Below the pieces are notes generated by a model. It searched no databases. It saw only the letters and a list, made by a program, of their open reading frames with translations, and was not told the origin of the DNA. From the NCBI GenBank assembly GCA_964610045.1, contig CAZSUN010000078.1:1-17951 (forward strand): a DNA stretch of 17,951 nucleotides, written 5' to 3'. The position numbers were made by a program, and so were the translations under genes. Position 1 is the first letter of the stretch. Each line of letters starts with the position of its first letter. Below, in pieces: positions 1 through 8,238 of the stretch. The DNA comes from JACCYX01 sp964610045. Lineage in GTDB: Bacteria > Chloroflexota > Chloroflexia > Thermomicrobiales > UBA6265.

Positions 1-58
1 GCAGCGCCGTGTGGCTGTCCTGTGTTCGCAATCAACGTCCCTGCAACACGCTGTACGG
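1..58. repeat. Edge copy of a dispersed intergenic repeat (second copy at 4851-4908)
   Basis: Bases 1-58 match 4851-4908 in the same orientation at 51 of 58 positions by my count, with mismatches in small clusters (23-24, 37-40, 53, 56). Both copies carry the half-arm GGCTGTCC followed by the conserved block TTCGCAATCAAC and then CTGCAACACGCT. The left arm of the hairpin seen in the second copy would lie outside the window here. Both copies lie in non-coding DNA, and the second is upstream of a minus-strand operon. What the element does is unknown. Confidence 0.7.
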
Positions 59-393
59 CAACGAGACAACGGGTCGCCCAGCGTTGGACAAGCTCTACCT
101 ACCCCTGTGAGCTCACCGTCCTGGAAAGCCGAAGGCCACGGTTCAACCTTTCAGGATGAAAAGAGGGCAGGGGATACCGGATGCCCTCCCGGTCTTGTCG
201 CATTCCACCTTCCCTGTGGAAGGCACGCGCGAGAAGCGAACTTTTCCCCAGCGTGTAGGTCTGTGCTCGCTTGGCCCTCGGCTACGGTGATGACGTGATT
301 GCGCGGGCTGGCACACCCTACACTGACGTCTCGGGTGGATCGGCCCCTACGTGGTTGGCAAGAACTGACTCCGACCAGGACCCTCTCGCCGCC
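59..393. other. Gene-free stretch between operons
   Basis: I see no credible gene here; the open frames lack a ribosome binding site and any recognisable protein content. It holds a minus-strand terminator hairpin (159-188) and a second small hairpin, TTCCAC at 203-208 pairing with GTGGAA at 216-221 around a 7-nt loop. It probably separates the minus-strand operon ending at 394 from another transcription unit to the left. Confidence 0.6.
159..188 (-). terminator. Intrinsic terminator downstream of the Tat-protein gene
   Basis: GAGGGCA (163-169) pairs perfectly with TGCCCTC (182-188) around a 12-nt loop. On the minus strand the stem is followed directly by TTTT (complement of 159-162). The GC-rich stem plus U-run fits a Rho-independent terminator for the minus-strand operon whose last stop codon is at 394, about 200 nt upstream. 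The stem is short (7 bp), so strength is uncertain. Confidence 0.6.
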
Positions 394-960
394 TCATATC
401 TCCAGGCCGATGATCTGGACGTTGCCGGAGTCGAGCGCGGCCTCCGCCTCGTAGGTGAAGTCCACCTTCTCCCCTACCGCAACCGGCGTCCCATCCACCA
501 CTGCTGCGCCACCCACGGCCAGCCGCACGTGATCGGGAGCGGTATCCCGGTCTTCCAGGACGGCGGCATCGACCAGCCAGAGCGCGAAAGGCACGTCTCC
601 CTCGCCATTGATCGTCACGGTGCCGGTCATCAGGCGCTCGCCTTCGACCCCGGTCGGACCGTACGAGGCGACACTGGCGAAGTCGATCGCAAGCGGTCCT
701 CCCTCGCCGTCGCCGGCGGCATCGAACCAACTCAGGGCGCAGAACAGGATCGGATCGCTGTCATCCTGCTCCAGACGGGAGCCGAAGGCAGAGAACTGGA
801 TGGCGCCGTTCGGACCGGTCAGGGAGCCACCGGCAACGATCCCGGCGGCACTGCTCATCGCCGCCAGGGCGGTATGGGGCGCGATCAGCGCCGCCGATGC
901 CGCGCCGGCTGCCAGTGTCGCAATCGCGGTGCGGCGGGTCGTTCGAGTCTCTTTCAGCAT
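394..960 (-). CDS. Tat-exported protein of unknown function, 188 aa
   Basis: I do not recognise the family. The N-terminus has a twin-arginine signal: T8-R9-R10 followed by an Ala-rich hydrophobic stretch (about residues 11-31) and an ALA-type cleavage site near residue 33, so the protein is probably folded and cofactor-loaded or assembled before export. The mature part (about 155 aa) is acidic, rich in Gly, Ala and Asp, and looks like a small beta-rich domain. There is no lipobox and no later membrane segment. The start ATG at 958-960 is preceded by AGAGGAA at good spacing. It lies 57 bp downstream of the LuxR-type regulator on the same strand and is probably its operon partner and possibly its target. 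A bound ligand or enzymatic role cannot be read from the sequence. Confidence 0.75.
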   Translation of the reverse strand: MLKETRTTRRTAIATLAAGAASAALIAPHTALAAMSSAAGIVAGGSLTGPNGAIQFSAFGSRLEQDDSDPILFCALSWFDAAGDGEGGPLAIDFASVASYGPTGVEGERLMTGTVTINGEGDVPFALWLVDAAVLEDRDTAPDHVRLAVGGAAVVDGTPVAVGEKVDFTYEAEAALDSGNVQIIGLEI

Positions 961-1017
961 GGTTGTCGTTCCTCTCGTGATGCGTACGGTCCGTCTGCTC
1001 GATCAAGTCAGATTGGT

Positions 1018-3813
1018 TCAGGCGTCGAGAATGCCCTTCTCACCAGCCCAGTGGGCTAATTCCGTCCGGTTCCCCACGCCGGTTTTCCCGAGCATGCTGC
1101 GCATGTGCGCGTGCACCGTGCGCTCGCTGATGTACAGGTCGTCGGCAATCCGCCGGTCGGAGTAGCCACGGGCCACCAGCTGCAGGACATCGAACTCGCG
1201 CCGGGAGATACCGGCGAGGTCGAACTTCGGCGCAACCGGGGTGGCGATGGCCATCGCCGTTCGTTCCAACCACCCTGTCATGCCCAGGCGCGCGAACACG
1301 GCATTCGCCTCGTCGAGCCGGTGACGACGGATGTCCGGCGATGCGCCGCATTCGTGCGCCTGTTCGTAGCAGGCGATTCCCAACAGCGGGGTCTGGCCCT
1401 GGGCTGCCAGGGTGCGGCGGGCGGTCTCGTACAAATCCTGAGATTCGGTACTACCAAGCAGCGAATGCATCCTCGCGCGGGTCAGGTGCAGGCTGGTTTG
1501 CGGGTAATCGCTGACGCCAAGGCGGATCAGGCCCGCAGCCAGGCGATCGAGCATGGCAGCGCGGCTGGCATCGCGCATCGTGAAGATGGCATCCGCCGCC
1601 CACGCAACCACGCCGTTCACCATCATGATGCCGGGACAGGACGCGACCTCGACCACGGCATCCACCAGCCGCGCCACCTGCTCGGGCGCGTTTCCGGCTC
1701 GTGCCGCTGCCGATGCTGCCATCGCGGCATACAGCGGCGTCGCCAATTGCGCCTCGAGCCCGTGTGGCGGTTCACCAACGAACTGGAGCCAGTAGGTGGC
1801 CTGGGCGGACCAATCATCGCCAAGGTATTGCAGCACCGCGAAGTTCCGCTCGAACTCCAGCGCCTCAGTGTCGTTCGAGACGCCGAGTTCCGCATTGGCC
1901 TGGTCGGCGAGGTACTTGCTGGCCGCCGCTTCCTCGAACTGGCCCAGCGTAACCTGCAGCAGGGTGATCTGGTTGAGGGCGTTCGCCTGCCATGGCGCCG
2001 CGCCGATCAGCCGGGCCAGGGAGAGCACCTCATTCCACACCCGAATTGCGGGCTGGAAATCACCGTGGCGGTAGGTGAGGTCGTTGGCAGCAGCGGTGAG
2101 TCCGCGCAACGTCGAGCGCGGATTCGCCCAGGAGCGGGCGAGCGCGATCAGGGCGCGCGTCTCGGCGGGCGTCCGTGGATCGTAGGATTCCACGGTTTGG
2201 ACCTGGTCATCCTCCTGCACGCTCTGCAGGGCGAGGCGGCGCGCCTCCGGATCGTAACCAAGCCACCGCGTCACGTAGAGTGTGTCGTTCTCGACGACCG
2301 CAATCGGGTCATCGAGCAGGCGCAGGCGAGCCCAATGGATGTCGCGCCGGTCACCCAGCGCGGCAATCCCGGCGTCGCAGAGCTGGCGCCGGATCCCTCC
2401 CGGGGCACCCACCGCGTTCAACGCATGCGCCATCCGCCAGTAGCAGCCGGCCACCATATCCGGCGCCCCATCCGCTTCCTGCAGCAACGCGGCCGCCCTG
2501 GATGCCGACTCCACCGCCGCATCGATATCGAGCGAGTCCGCCAGCGCCACGGCGCGGGAAGTTTCGATTCCGGCGCGATCCGCGGCCAGGCTGGACACCG
2601 CGAGATCGGCGGCATACCCGTAAAATCTCGCCGCCTGGGCGTGATCGAAGGCGCTGGCCGCGCGCGCGGCAGCGGCACAGGCGTACGGGATACCGCGAGT
2701 TGAGCCGTCGAGGCTGCGCGATGCGTGATAGTGCATGGCGAGGTCGCCGACCACGGCGTCCAGCTGGCCGGCATGGCGTTGTTCGAGTGTTTCCGCGGCG
2801 CGCCGGTGCAGCCGGACCCTCCGGCTCGGACTCCAGTCGCCAACGATCGCCTCGCGCACGATCGCGTGGGCGAAGTTGTAGTGTTCGGCACCGCCTCCCG
2901 CGGATCGCAGCAGGTCCTGGTCGAGGGCATGGTCGATCGCGGCGAGCAGGTCGTCCTCGTCGAGGTCGGCCATCGCCCGCAGGACGTCGAAGTCGAACCC
3001 GTTCTGGAAAATGGCGGCCACCCGCAACACCTGCTGCGTCGCCTCATCGAGCCCGGCGATCCGAAGCTGCACCACCTGCCGGATTGACGGCGGAATATCC
3101 CCGGCTAGCGGACTGCCACCAGCGGCGGCGGCCCGCGCCATCTCGGTCACGAAAAACGGGTTGCCGTTGGTCCGGGCAGCGAGATGCTGGATGTCCTTCG
3201 GCGACAGCGACCAACCATGGCGATCCACGATCGCGGTGATGCCCTCCGCATCGAGTCCGGCGAGGTCGATGGTCGTGGTCGCCGGTTCGCGCCGGAGATT
3301 GGCGACAAAGGCCTGCACATCCGGTGTACGTTGCGACAGCGGATTTCGCCACGACCCGGCACACAGCACCGGCAGGCTACTGGTGCCGCGCAGGACGTGC
3401 AACAACAGGTCGCGCGACGATTGATCCACCCATTGCAGATCGTCAAGGACCAGGAGCACTGGCCGCCGGGAAGCGGCGTCGCGCAATGCGGTCAAGACCG
3501 ATCGGTGCGCCCACTGCCGGTAGTCATCGGCGGACATGCCGGCCGCCGGTGACGCGGCCAGGGACACCGAGCCAATGCCCAGTTGATCGAGGATCGACAC
3601 CCACGGCGCGTACGGCAGCGACCAGCCCCGCTCGGCAACGGCCTCCGCCACGGCAAACCGCCGTTCGATGCCCGCCTGCCGCAGGCAGGCGAGCAGGGTC
3701 GACTTCCCGATTCCTGGCTCACCGCCCAGGAACACGCCCCGGCCACTGCCCGACTGGGCGGCGGACAGCGCCTGGTTCAGCGCATCGCGTTCGGTCGTTC
3801 GTCCGGTCAGCAC
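1018..3813 (-). CDS. LAL-type LuxR family transcriptional regulator with AAA ATPase domain, 931 aa
   Basis: This is a large ATP-binding transcription activator of the MalT/LAL class. The N-terminal AAA_16-like ATPase has Walker A GEPGIGKS at residues 31-38 and Walker B LLVLDDLQWVD at about 120-130. A long helical middle (about 350-850) resembles the TPR-like sensor region of such proteins. The C-terminal LuxR helix-turn-helix occupies about 871-931, with the typical REFDVLQLVARG and ISERTVHAHMRSML segments. Length is normal for the class. No membrane segments are seen, so it is cytoplasmic. The start is GTG at 3811-3813, with GGAG about 9 nt upstream. It sits between the LLM oxidoreductase gene (81 bp upstream) and the Tat-protein gene (57 bp downstream) on one strand, suggesting it senses a small molecule or signal linked to them. 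The inducer is unknown. The family call is firm; the target is inference. Confidence 0.93.
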   Translation of the reverse strand: MLTGRTTERDALNQALSAAQSGSGRGVFLGGEPGIGKSTLLACLRQAGIERRFAVAEAVAERGWSLPYAPWVSILDQLGIGSVSLAASPAAGMSADDYRQWAHRSVLTALRDAASRRPVLLVLDDLQWVDQSSRDLLLHVLRGTSSLPVLCAGSWRNPLSQRTPDVQAFVANLRREPATTTIDLAGLDAEGITAIVDRHGWSLSPKDIQHLAARTNGNPFFVTEMARAAAAGGSPLAGDIPPSIRQVVQLRIAGLDEATQQVLRVAAIFQNGFDFDVLRAMADLDEDDLLAAIDHALDQDLLRSAGGGAEHYNFAHAIVREAIVGDWSPSRRVRLHRRAAETLEQRHAGQLDAVVGDLAMHYHASRSLDGSTRGIPYACAAAARAASAFDHAQAARFYGYAADLAVSSLAADRAGIETSRAVALADSLDIDAAVESASRAAALLQEADGAPDMVAGCYWRMAHALNAVGAPGGIRRQLCDAGIAALGDRRDIHWARLRLLDDPIAVVENDTLYVTRWLGYDPEARRLALQSVQEDDQVQTVESYDPRTPAETRALIALARSWANPRSTLRGLTAAANDLTYRHGDFQPAIRVWNEVLSLARLIGAAPWQANALNQITLLQVTLGQFEEAAASKYLADQANAELGVSNDTEALEFERNFAVLQYLGDDWSAQATYWLQFVGEPPHGLEAQLATPLYAAMAASAAARAGNAPEQVARLVDAVVEVASCPGIMMVNGVVAWAADAIFTMRDASRAAMLDRLAAGLIRLGVSDYPQTSLHLTRARMHSLLGSTESQDLYETARRTLAAQGQTPLLGIACYEQAHECGASPDIRRHRLDEANAVFARLGMTGWLERTAMAIATPVAPKFDLAGISRREFDVLQLVARGYSDRRIADDLYISERTVHAHMRSMLGKTGVGNRTELAHWAGEKGILDA

Positions 3814-3894
3814 CCGTCACCACTCCGGATTTCACAGGAGACGCCAACTGTCGGAGTCCGTTGGCCCGGTACTGTCCATTCTGCACGGAAATCG

Positions 3895-4758
3895 TCAAGA
3901 AGTCGTCATTCGCGAACGCAGCGGACCGCGCCGAATCGCGGCACGCATCGTGGCGTCATCCGCAGGAGGCAGCCACTCTGTCCACCAGGTTGCGCCAACC
4001 GCCTCGACGGCGTCGATGTGCGCTCGCTCCTCCTCCCAGTCTGCCTCACGTTCACGGCCACCGAGGACGATGTCGAACGGCTCTCCTTCCCGCCGCTGGC
4101 CGGCGATCGCATCGCGCAGGGCAGCCACCTGGTCAGGCGTCAGATGGGCGGTACCGCCACCCGGCAGGTTGGTGGGCACAGGGATCATGCCGTCCCAGCG
4201 CGCGGCCCGCCGCACTGGCCCCTTCCGGTTGGAACTGCCGCCAATCCAGATCGGGATACGGGGCTGCTGCAACGGCCCGGGCAGGAACATGCGCTCGGCA
4301 ATCCGATAGTAGGCGCCGTCGAAGCCGAAGGGCTCACCACTCCACATCCCGGCCATGATTGCCAGACCTTCGTCCAGCATGGCGGCGCGCTCGCGGGCGG
4401 TGGCGGCCTCACCAAACCCGGCCACGTCGACATCGTCGTCATTGCCGATCCCAACACTGAAAACAACTCTCCCGCCGGAAAGGTGATCGAGCGTCACAAG
4501 GTGGCGCGCCACGATCCAGGGCCGCCGCCGTGGCAGGGCAGTGACCGTGGTGCCCAGCCGGATACGGCTGGTGGCGCAGGCCATCGCCGCCAGCGAGACC
4601 CACGGATCGAAGGTGGGTGCCCCTTCGGCCCAGTGCACGACGTAGTCTTCGAGGAAGAGACCGTCCCACCCTGCATCCTCGGCGAGGGCGGCGTAGGCCG
4701 CGAGCGAACGCGGATCGCCGGTTGGCCCGGCGGCGGCGAGTTCCAGCCCGTACTTCAT
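3895..4758 (-). CDS. LLM-class flavin-dependent oxidoreductase (luciferase-like), 287 aa
   Basis: This is a luciferase-like monooxygenase family TIM-barrel enzyme, which uses FMN or F420 to oxidise or reduce small organic substrates. Visible family hallmarks are the N-terminal AAYAALAEDAGWDGLFLED segment, the PW(V/I) strand with LGTTVTALPRRRPWIVAR (about residues 72-89), LDHLSGGRVVFSVGIG (about 93-108) and the PIWIGG strand near residue 172. Length (287 aa) is a little short compared with many family members (300-350). The ATG at 4756-4758 has GGAG 7 nt upstream. It is the first gene of the minus-strand run LLM, LuxR regulator, Tat protein. Upstream lies a long gap carrying a repeated hairpin element. 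FMN versus F420 use cannot be decided by eye, and the substrate is unknown. Confidence 0.9.
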   Translation of the reverse strand: MKYGLELAAAGPTGDPRSLAAYAALAEDAGWDGLFLEDYVVHWAEGAPTFDPWVSLAAMACATSRIRLGTTVTALPRRRPWIVARHLVTLDHLSGGRVVFSVGIGNDDDVDVAGFGEAATARERAAMLDEGLAIMAGMWSGEPFGFDGAYYRIAERMFLPGPLQQPRIPIWIGGSSNRKGPVRRAARWDGMIPVPTNLPGGGTAHLTPDQVAALRDAIAGQRREGEPFDIVLGGREREADWEEERAHIDAVEAVGATWWTEWLPPADDATMRAAIRRGPLRSRMTTS

Positions 4759-4835
4759 GCGTCAACTCCAGGCGGAATGCGATGGGGCTCTACACCCCGT
4801 TGCAGTGAGCTTGATCGGTGTTCGGTCGTATGTAG

Positions 4836-4870
4836 GGACAGCCCAGGCGCGCAGCGCCGTGTGGCTGTCC
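4836..4870. repeat. Strong two-tier hairpin overlapping the repeated element
   Basis: GGACAGCC (4836-4843) pairs perfectly with GGCTGTCC (4863-4870). Inside it GGCGC (4846-4850) pairs with GCGCC (4854-4858) around a GCA loop, leaving a small CA/GTGT internal loop. Only the right half is visible in the copy at the window edge. There is no U-run on either side, so it is not a typical terminator. Its place about 80 nt upstream of the LLM start, on the minus strand, allows a structured leader or a protein-binding site. Confidence 0.6.
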
Positions 4871-4908
4871 TGCTTTCGCAATCAACTTTTCTGCAACACG
4901 CTCTATGG
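4851..4908. repeat. Second copy of the 58-bp intergenic repeat
   Basis: Matches bases 1-58 in the same orientation at 51 of 58 positions. The conserved blocks are GCAGCGCCGTGTGGCTGTCC, TTCGCAATCAAC and CTGCAACACGCT. Similarity fades at about 4908 on the right; on the left it cannot be followed because the other copy starts at the window edge. Lying upstream of a minus-strand operon, it may be a shared cis-regulatory segment. Confidence 0.7.
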
Positions 4909-5297
4909 TCCCTTCGTGACAGCCAGGGATAGCCGGGGATTCGAACAACACCATACGGCAACCACGAACCCCGCCAGGCGACGAGACTATCGCCGGGCAG
5001 CCAGGGCAGGTTCGAAGGCTGGTGGCAGCACGATGGAGCTTCGTGCCTGTTCAGTACGCCAGGCGATTCCGGTCAGGCGGCTCAAACATGACTGGGAAGT
5101 CGGGGTAAATAGGTTCCCGCGGTCAATCCGGCAGACCAGCGTCACGGCGCGCGGCAATCAGGTGATCCCGATTCCGTTCGCTGACGGCAATTCTCGGGTC
5201 GATCCGCTCAGGATGGAACCAATAGCCCATTTGGACCTCCGGAATGAGCGGGTGTCTGATCATGCTCCCTCAGCCGCTGACACCGCGTCTCCCGTAC

Positions 5298-5332
5298 GGC
5301 GGACCCCGGAGCGCAGCGAAGGGTCGTCCGCC
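5298..5332. repeat. REP-like palindrome (GAGCGCAGCGAAGGG type)
   Basis: GGCGGAC (5298-5304) pairs with GTCCGCC (5326-5332), and CCC (5305-5307) pairs with GGG (5321-5323) across a 2-nt bulge. The loop contains GGAGCGCAGCGAA. The motif resembles the family of short dispersed palindromes with a GAGCGCAGCGAAGG core known from many GC-rich genomes. It sits in a gene-free region and is probably a non-autonomous repetitive extragenic element. Only one copy is in the window, so dispersal is inferred. Confidence 0.55.
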
Positions 5333-5605
5333 CACCGGGTGAGCCGAACTCCCTGAACCTTCTCAAACACCCTCTGATGTCCAGCCCGACTGGATACTTG
5401 CCAGGCTCAATCACGACTGTCGCACCTCATCTCGTCGTTTCGTAATCCCCAGGACCTGGCAAACTCGATCGTCACAAGGTGGTCAAGGTTCGCTTCGGCG
5501 ATGACGATAGAGAGGAAATCGCCCGAGTCGGCAGCACGGCGAGCGAGTGTTCGTCCAACCATACGCCGTGAATGGTACGCGCAGCAGCCCACGCCGAGAA
5601 GCGCA

Positions 5606-5641
5606 AACCCGCCCTGCGACGCCATTGTCGCGGGGCGGGTT
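5606..5641 (-). terminator. Terminator hairpin downstream of the MMPL gene
   Basis: A 15-bp stem, 5606-5620 with 5627-5641, contains one G-T wobble and a 6-nt loop (GCCATT). On the minus strand it comes 28 nt after the MMPL stop codon and ends in GGGTTTGCGC, so the U-run is only three bases. The strong GC-rich stem and position fit termination of the MMPL transcript. Confidence 0.75.
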
Positions 5642-5668
5642 CCTGCTGGCTGGAGGTCCAGGCGACGG

Positions 5669-7975
5669 CTACTCGCCAATCGCGCCGCCGGTCAGCGGAC
5701 CTGTGGTTGGGCTCGCCGGTTCCCAGGTGGACGGCCTCGCCGGCAGCTGGATCGGGGCGAGATCCCCCTCCACCCGCACGTCCGGCAGCCAGCGCAGGCC
5801 GCGCGGCAGGTACCAGTTCGCGTTGCCGCACACTTTCAGCACCGACGGCACCAGGATCGTCCGGATCAGGGTGGCATCGAGCAGGATCGCGAAGGCCAAC
5901 CCGAATCCGAGCTGCTGCATTTCGACTAACCGGCCACCCGCGAAAGAGGCGAAGACCGCGACCATGATCAGGGCGGCGCCGGTAATGAGGCGGCCAGTCC
6001 GCTGCATGCCAACCTTGACGGCAGCTTCGTTGTCGCCAGTGTGGTCGTAGTGCTCGCGCACCCGGCTCAGCAGGAAGACGTGGTAATCCATGCTGAGGCC
6101 GAACAGGATGCAAAAGAGCATCACCGGCAGCCAGTTGGTGATGGTATCCACCTGGGTGAACCCGAACAAATCCGCCCCGATGCCATACTGGAAGACCGCC
6201 ACCACCGCACCGTAGGCGGCGCCCACCGAGAGCAGGTTCAGCAGGATCGATGTCAGCGGGATCAGCACCGAGCGGAACGCCACCATCAGCAGCAGGAAGC
6301 TCAGGCCGAGGACGAAGCCGAAGACAATGGGCAGCGATTCGACCAGCGCCTCGTCGAAGTCGATGGTTTCGGCCGTGCTGCCGGTGATGAAGACGTTGGA
6401 CGCCTGGTCGCCGAAAGCGGCCGGGACCATCTCTTCGCGCATCTCGTTGACGAGACATTCGGTCTCGTGCGAGTAGGGGTCGCCCCTGGTGACCGCGTCG
6501 ATCCGGGTGACCTGGTTGTCCGGGCTCACCTCGGTCGAAACCGAGCCGAACCGGTCGTCGCCCTCGATCGTGGCGACCATCGCCGCGATGCCCTGCTGCA
6601 CGGCGGGATCGCCGGAGTCGCCATCGACCACGATCACCACCGGCTCGTCCATGCCCGCCGAGAAGTCCGCGGCCAGGATTTCGAAGCCACGGGTGAAGGC
6701 GGTATCCGGCAACGAGCTCGATTCCTGGGCGCCGATGTTCATGCTCAGGACCGGGAGGGTGAGGGCGATCAGGATCGCCAATGACCCGAACATCCACGCG
6801 AACGGGCGGCGCATGACCGCGTTGCCGAGGTGGCCCCAGAGGCCACTATCCGGGCGCGGCTCAAACTCGCGGTAGCCGGTCCGGTCCTGGCGGCGCAGCT
6901 TGCGGATCATGCCGAAGCGGGGCGCGTTCGCCCAGTCGCCGATCAGGCGGATCATGGCCGGCAGGAGTGTCATCGCGGCGGCCACCGCGACCACCACCAC
7001 CAGTGCCGACGAGATGCCCATGCCCTGGAAGAAGTTGATCGGCAACAGGAGCAGGCCGAGCAGGGCGAAGATGACGGTCGCTCCGGAGAACATCACGGCC
7101 TTGCCAGCCGTGCCGCCAGCGCGCTCGATGGCATCGAGCTTGTGAGCGCCGTTCCGGCGTTCTTCGCGAAAGCGCTCGAAGAAGAACAGTGCATAGTCGA
7201 TGCCGACCGCCAGGCCGATCATGCTGACCAGGCTGGTGGTGGTGCTGTCGAGCACGAAGACGTTGGCCAGCAGCAGCACGACGCTGGTGGTGATCGCGAT
7301 CGAGACGAGCCCGATCATCAACGGCAGGATCGGGGCCAGCAGGGCGCCGAACACGATGACCAGGACGATTCCCGCCACCGGCAGGCCGATGCTGACTTCC
7401 TTGCTCAGGTCTTCCTCGGCAATCGCGCCGAAGGTCGCGTCGCCGCTGAGTTCGCCGACAGCGTAGACGGCAACCTGGCTGGTGGACGCCGACTGGGACA
7501 CCTTCACCCAGTCCTCGGCTCGGTCCGTATAGGCGGCGGCATCCTGGTTGAACGTGACCGGGACGATCATCGCATTGCGGTCGGCTGAGACGAGCTGGTC
7601 CGCCTCCGGGACGCCCGCCGCGCTCAGCTCGTAGTAGTTCACGATGGACGCGATGTCGGATTGCCAGTCACCGAACCCGGCGATGGTGGTCTCGACCACG
7701 GCCTGGAACTCGGGATCGTCGACCGTGTAGGTGTCCGAGTGGAATACCAGCGTCTCGTTCGAGGTGGAATCCTCGCCGAAGTGCTCGTCGATCAGGTCGT
7801 AGCCGATCTGGGAATCCGGGTTACTAGTGATGCGTGCCCCTTCTCCGGTCATCGGGCCGGCGAAGGCGTTGCCGAGGGTGATGACTGCCACAAGGAGCAC
7901 GACCCAGGCGGCGATGGTTTTCCAGGGGTGCCGGGCACTCATCCCGGCGAGTTTTTGCGGTGACAGGAATGACAC
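5669..7975 (-). CDS. MMPL/RND family transporter, 768 aa
   Basis: This is an inner-membrane proton-driven exporter of the MmpL/SSD type, usually moving lipids, hydrophobic compounds or drugs. The layout is the duplicated RND fold: one membrane helix at residues 19-38, an extracytoplasmic domain (about 40-190), a helix bundle (about 196-345), another single helix near 390-410, a second outer domain, and a final helix bundle (about 540-710). The two Asp-Tyr pairs of the proton relay in MmpL proteins are present, D260-Y261 (GLAVGIDYALFFFER) and D630-Y631 (GLSMDYHVFLLSR). The start is GTG at 7973-7975 with GGAG 7 nt upstream. It appears to be a single-gene unit with its own terminator hairpin just downstream. 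No partner lipid-synthesis or membrane-fusion gene is adjacent, so the cargo is unknown. Confidence 0.93.
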   Translation of the reverse strand: MSFLSPQKLAGMSARHPWKTIAAWVVLLVAVITLGNAFAGPMTGEGARITSNPDSQIGYDLIDEHFGEDSTSNETLVFHSDTYTVDDPEFQAVVETTIAGFGDWQSDIASIVNYYELSAAGVPEADQLVSADRNAMIVPVTFNQDAAAYTDRAEDWVKVSQSASTSQVAVYAVGELSGDATFGAIAEEDLSKEVSIGLPVAGIVLVIVFGALLAPILPLMIGLVSIAITTSVVLLLANVFVLDSTTTSLVSMIGLAVGIDYALFFFERFREERRNGAHKLDAIERAGGTAGKAVMFSGATVIFALLGLLLLPINFFQGMGISSALVVVVAVAAAMTLLPAMIRLIGDWANAPRFGMIRKLRRQDRTGYREFEPRPDSGLWGHLGNAVMRRPFAWMFGSLAILIALTLPVLSMNIGAQESSSLPDTAFTRGFEILAADFSAGMDEPVVIVVDGDSGDPAVQQGIAAMVATIEGDDRFGSVSTEVSPDNQVTRIDAVTRGDPYSHETECLVNEMREEMVPAAFGDQASNVFITGSTAETIDFDEALVESLPIVFGFVLGLSFLLLMVAFRSVLIPLTSILLNLLSVGAAYGAVVAVFQYGIGADLFGFTQVDTITNWLPVMLFCILFGLSMDYHVFLLSRVREHYDHTGDNEAAVKVGMQRTGRLITGAALIMVAVFASFAGGRLVEMQQLGFGLAFAILLDATLIRTILVPSVLKVCGNANWYLPRGLRWLPDVRVEGDLAPIQLPARPSTWEPASPTTGPLTGGAIGE

Positions 7976-8201
7976 GAACTCGCTCCTTCCGGTGACATGC
8001 CGGCTGAGGAACTGCCCAGCCGAACCTGTTCCGATTCTGAAGCGATGACCATGGTGCCAGAAGCAGGGGAGCGGGAGACTTCGGGGGTGGGGTAGCCACC
8101 TCCCACGGGTGGGTTATCCCCCATGCCGGGGCGACGTCCGCTCCCGCAACGCCATCTCCCCAGAGCCGATTAGCCCACAACCCCCAATCTCTGTCATCGG
8201 G

Positions 8202-8223
8202 CCGACACACGCTCGCTGGTCGG
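8202..8223. repeat. Small hairpin, related to the one at 8239-8278
   Basis: CCGAC (8202-8206) pairs with GTCGG (8219-8223) around the 12-nt loop ACACGCTCGCTG. The same loop ends, ACACGCTCGC and CGCTG, occur in the larger neighbouring hairpin with a different stem sequence. This suggests a diverged tandem copy in which pairing was kept. Confidence 0.5.
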
Positions 8224-8238
8224 TATCCCATTCATCGC

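Larger units (their letters stand above)
4759..5668. other. 910-bp gene-free region with repeats and hairpins
   Basis: No credible protein gene: the open frames on both strands lack ribosome binding sites and family features, and the longest plus-strand one reads straight through a REP-like palindrome, giving an ERSEG-type peptide typical of translated repeats. From left to right it holds the upstream region of the LLM operon, a strong hairpin (4836-4870), the second copy of the 58-bp repeat (4851-4908), a REP-like palindrome (5298-5332) and the terminator hairpin of the MMPL gene (5606-5641). I found no convincing sigma-70 promoter for the LLM gene on the minus strand. Confidence 0.6.

Noticed and set aside
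1105..2703. Long plus-strand open frame opposite the LuxR-type regulator, and similar ones opposite the LLM, MMPL and GH13 genes
   Set aside because: These are antisense shadows of clear family members, produced by the high GC of codon third positions.
4920..4990. A tRNA-like T-loop (GGATTCGAAC / GTTCGAATCC) in the gap upstream of the LLM gene
   Set aside because: The flanking bases do not form a T-stem, and no acceptor stem, anticodon arm or D-arm can be drawn on either strand.
5000..5030. A second T-loop-like GGTTCGAA near 5010
   Set aside because: Flanking 5-base segments do not pair, so there is no tRNA.
4757..5356. A 199-codon open frame on the plus strand across the gap
   Set aside because: No ribosome binding site, no family features, and it translates the 58-bp repeat and the REP-like palindrome; it is an artefact of GC-rich DNA.
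4484..5487. Shared GTCACAAGGTGG near 4495 and 5473
   Set aside because: Only about 12-14 bases match, one copy is inside the LLM coding sequence, and the flanks differ, so chance is likely.
5407..5679. A 90-codon minus-strand open frame after the MMPL gene
   Set aside because: It overlaps the MMPL terminator hairpin and the end of the gene, and shows no recognisable protein content.
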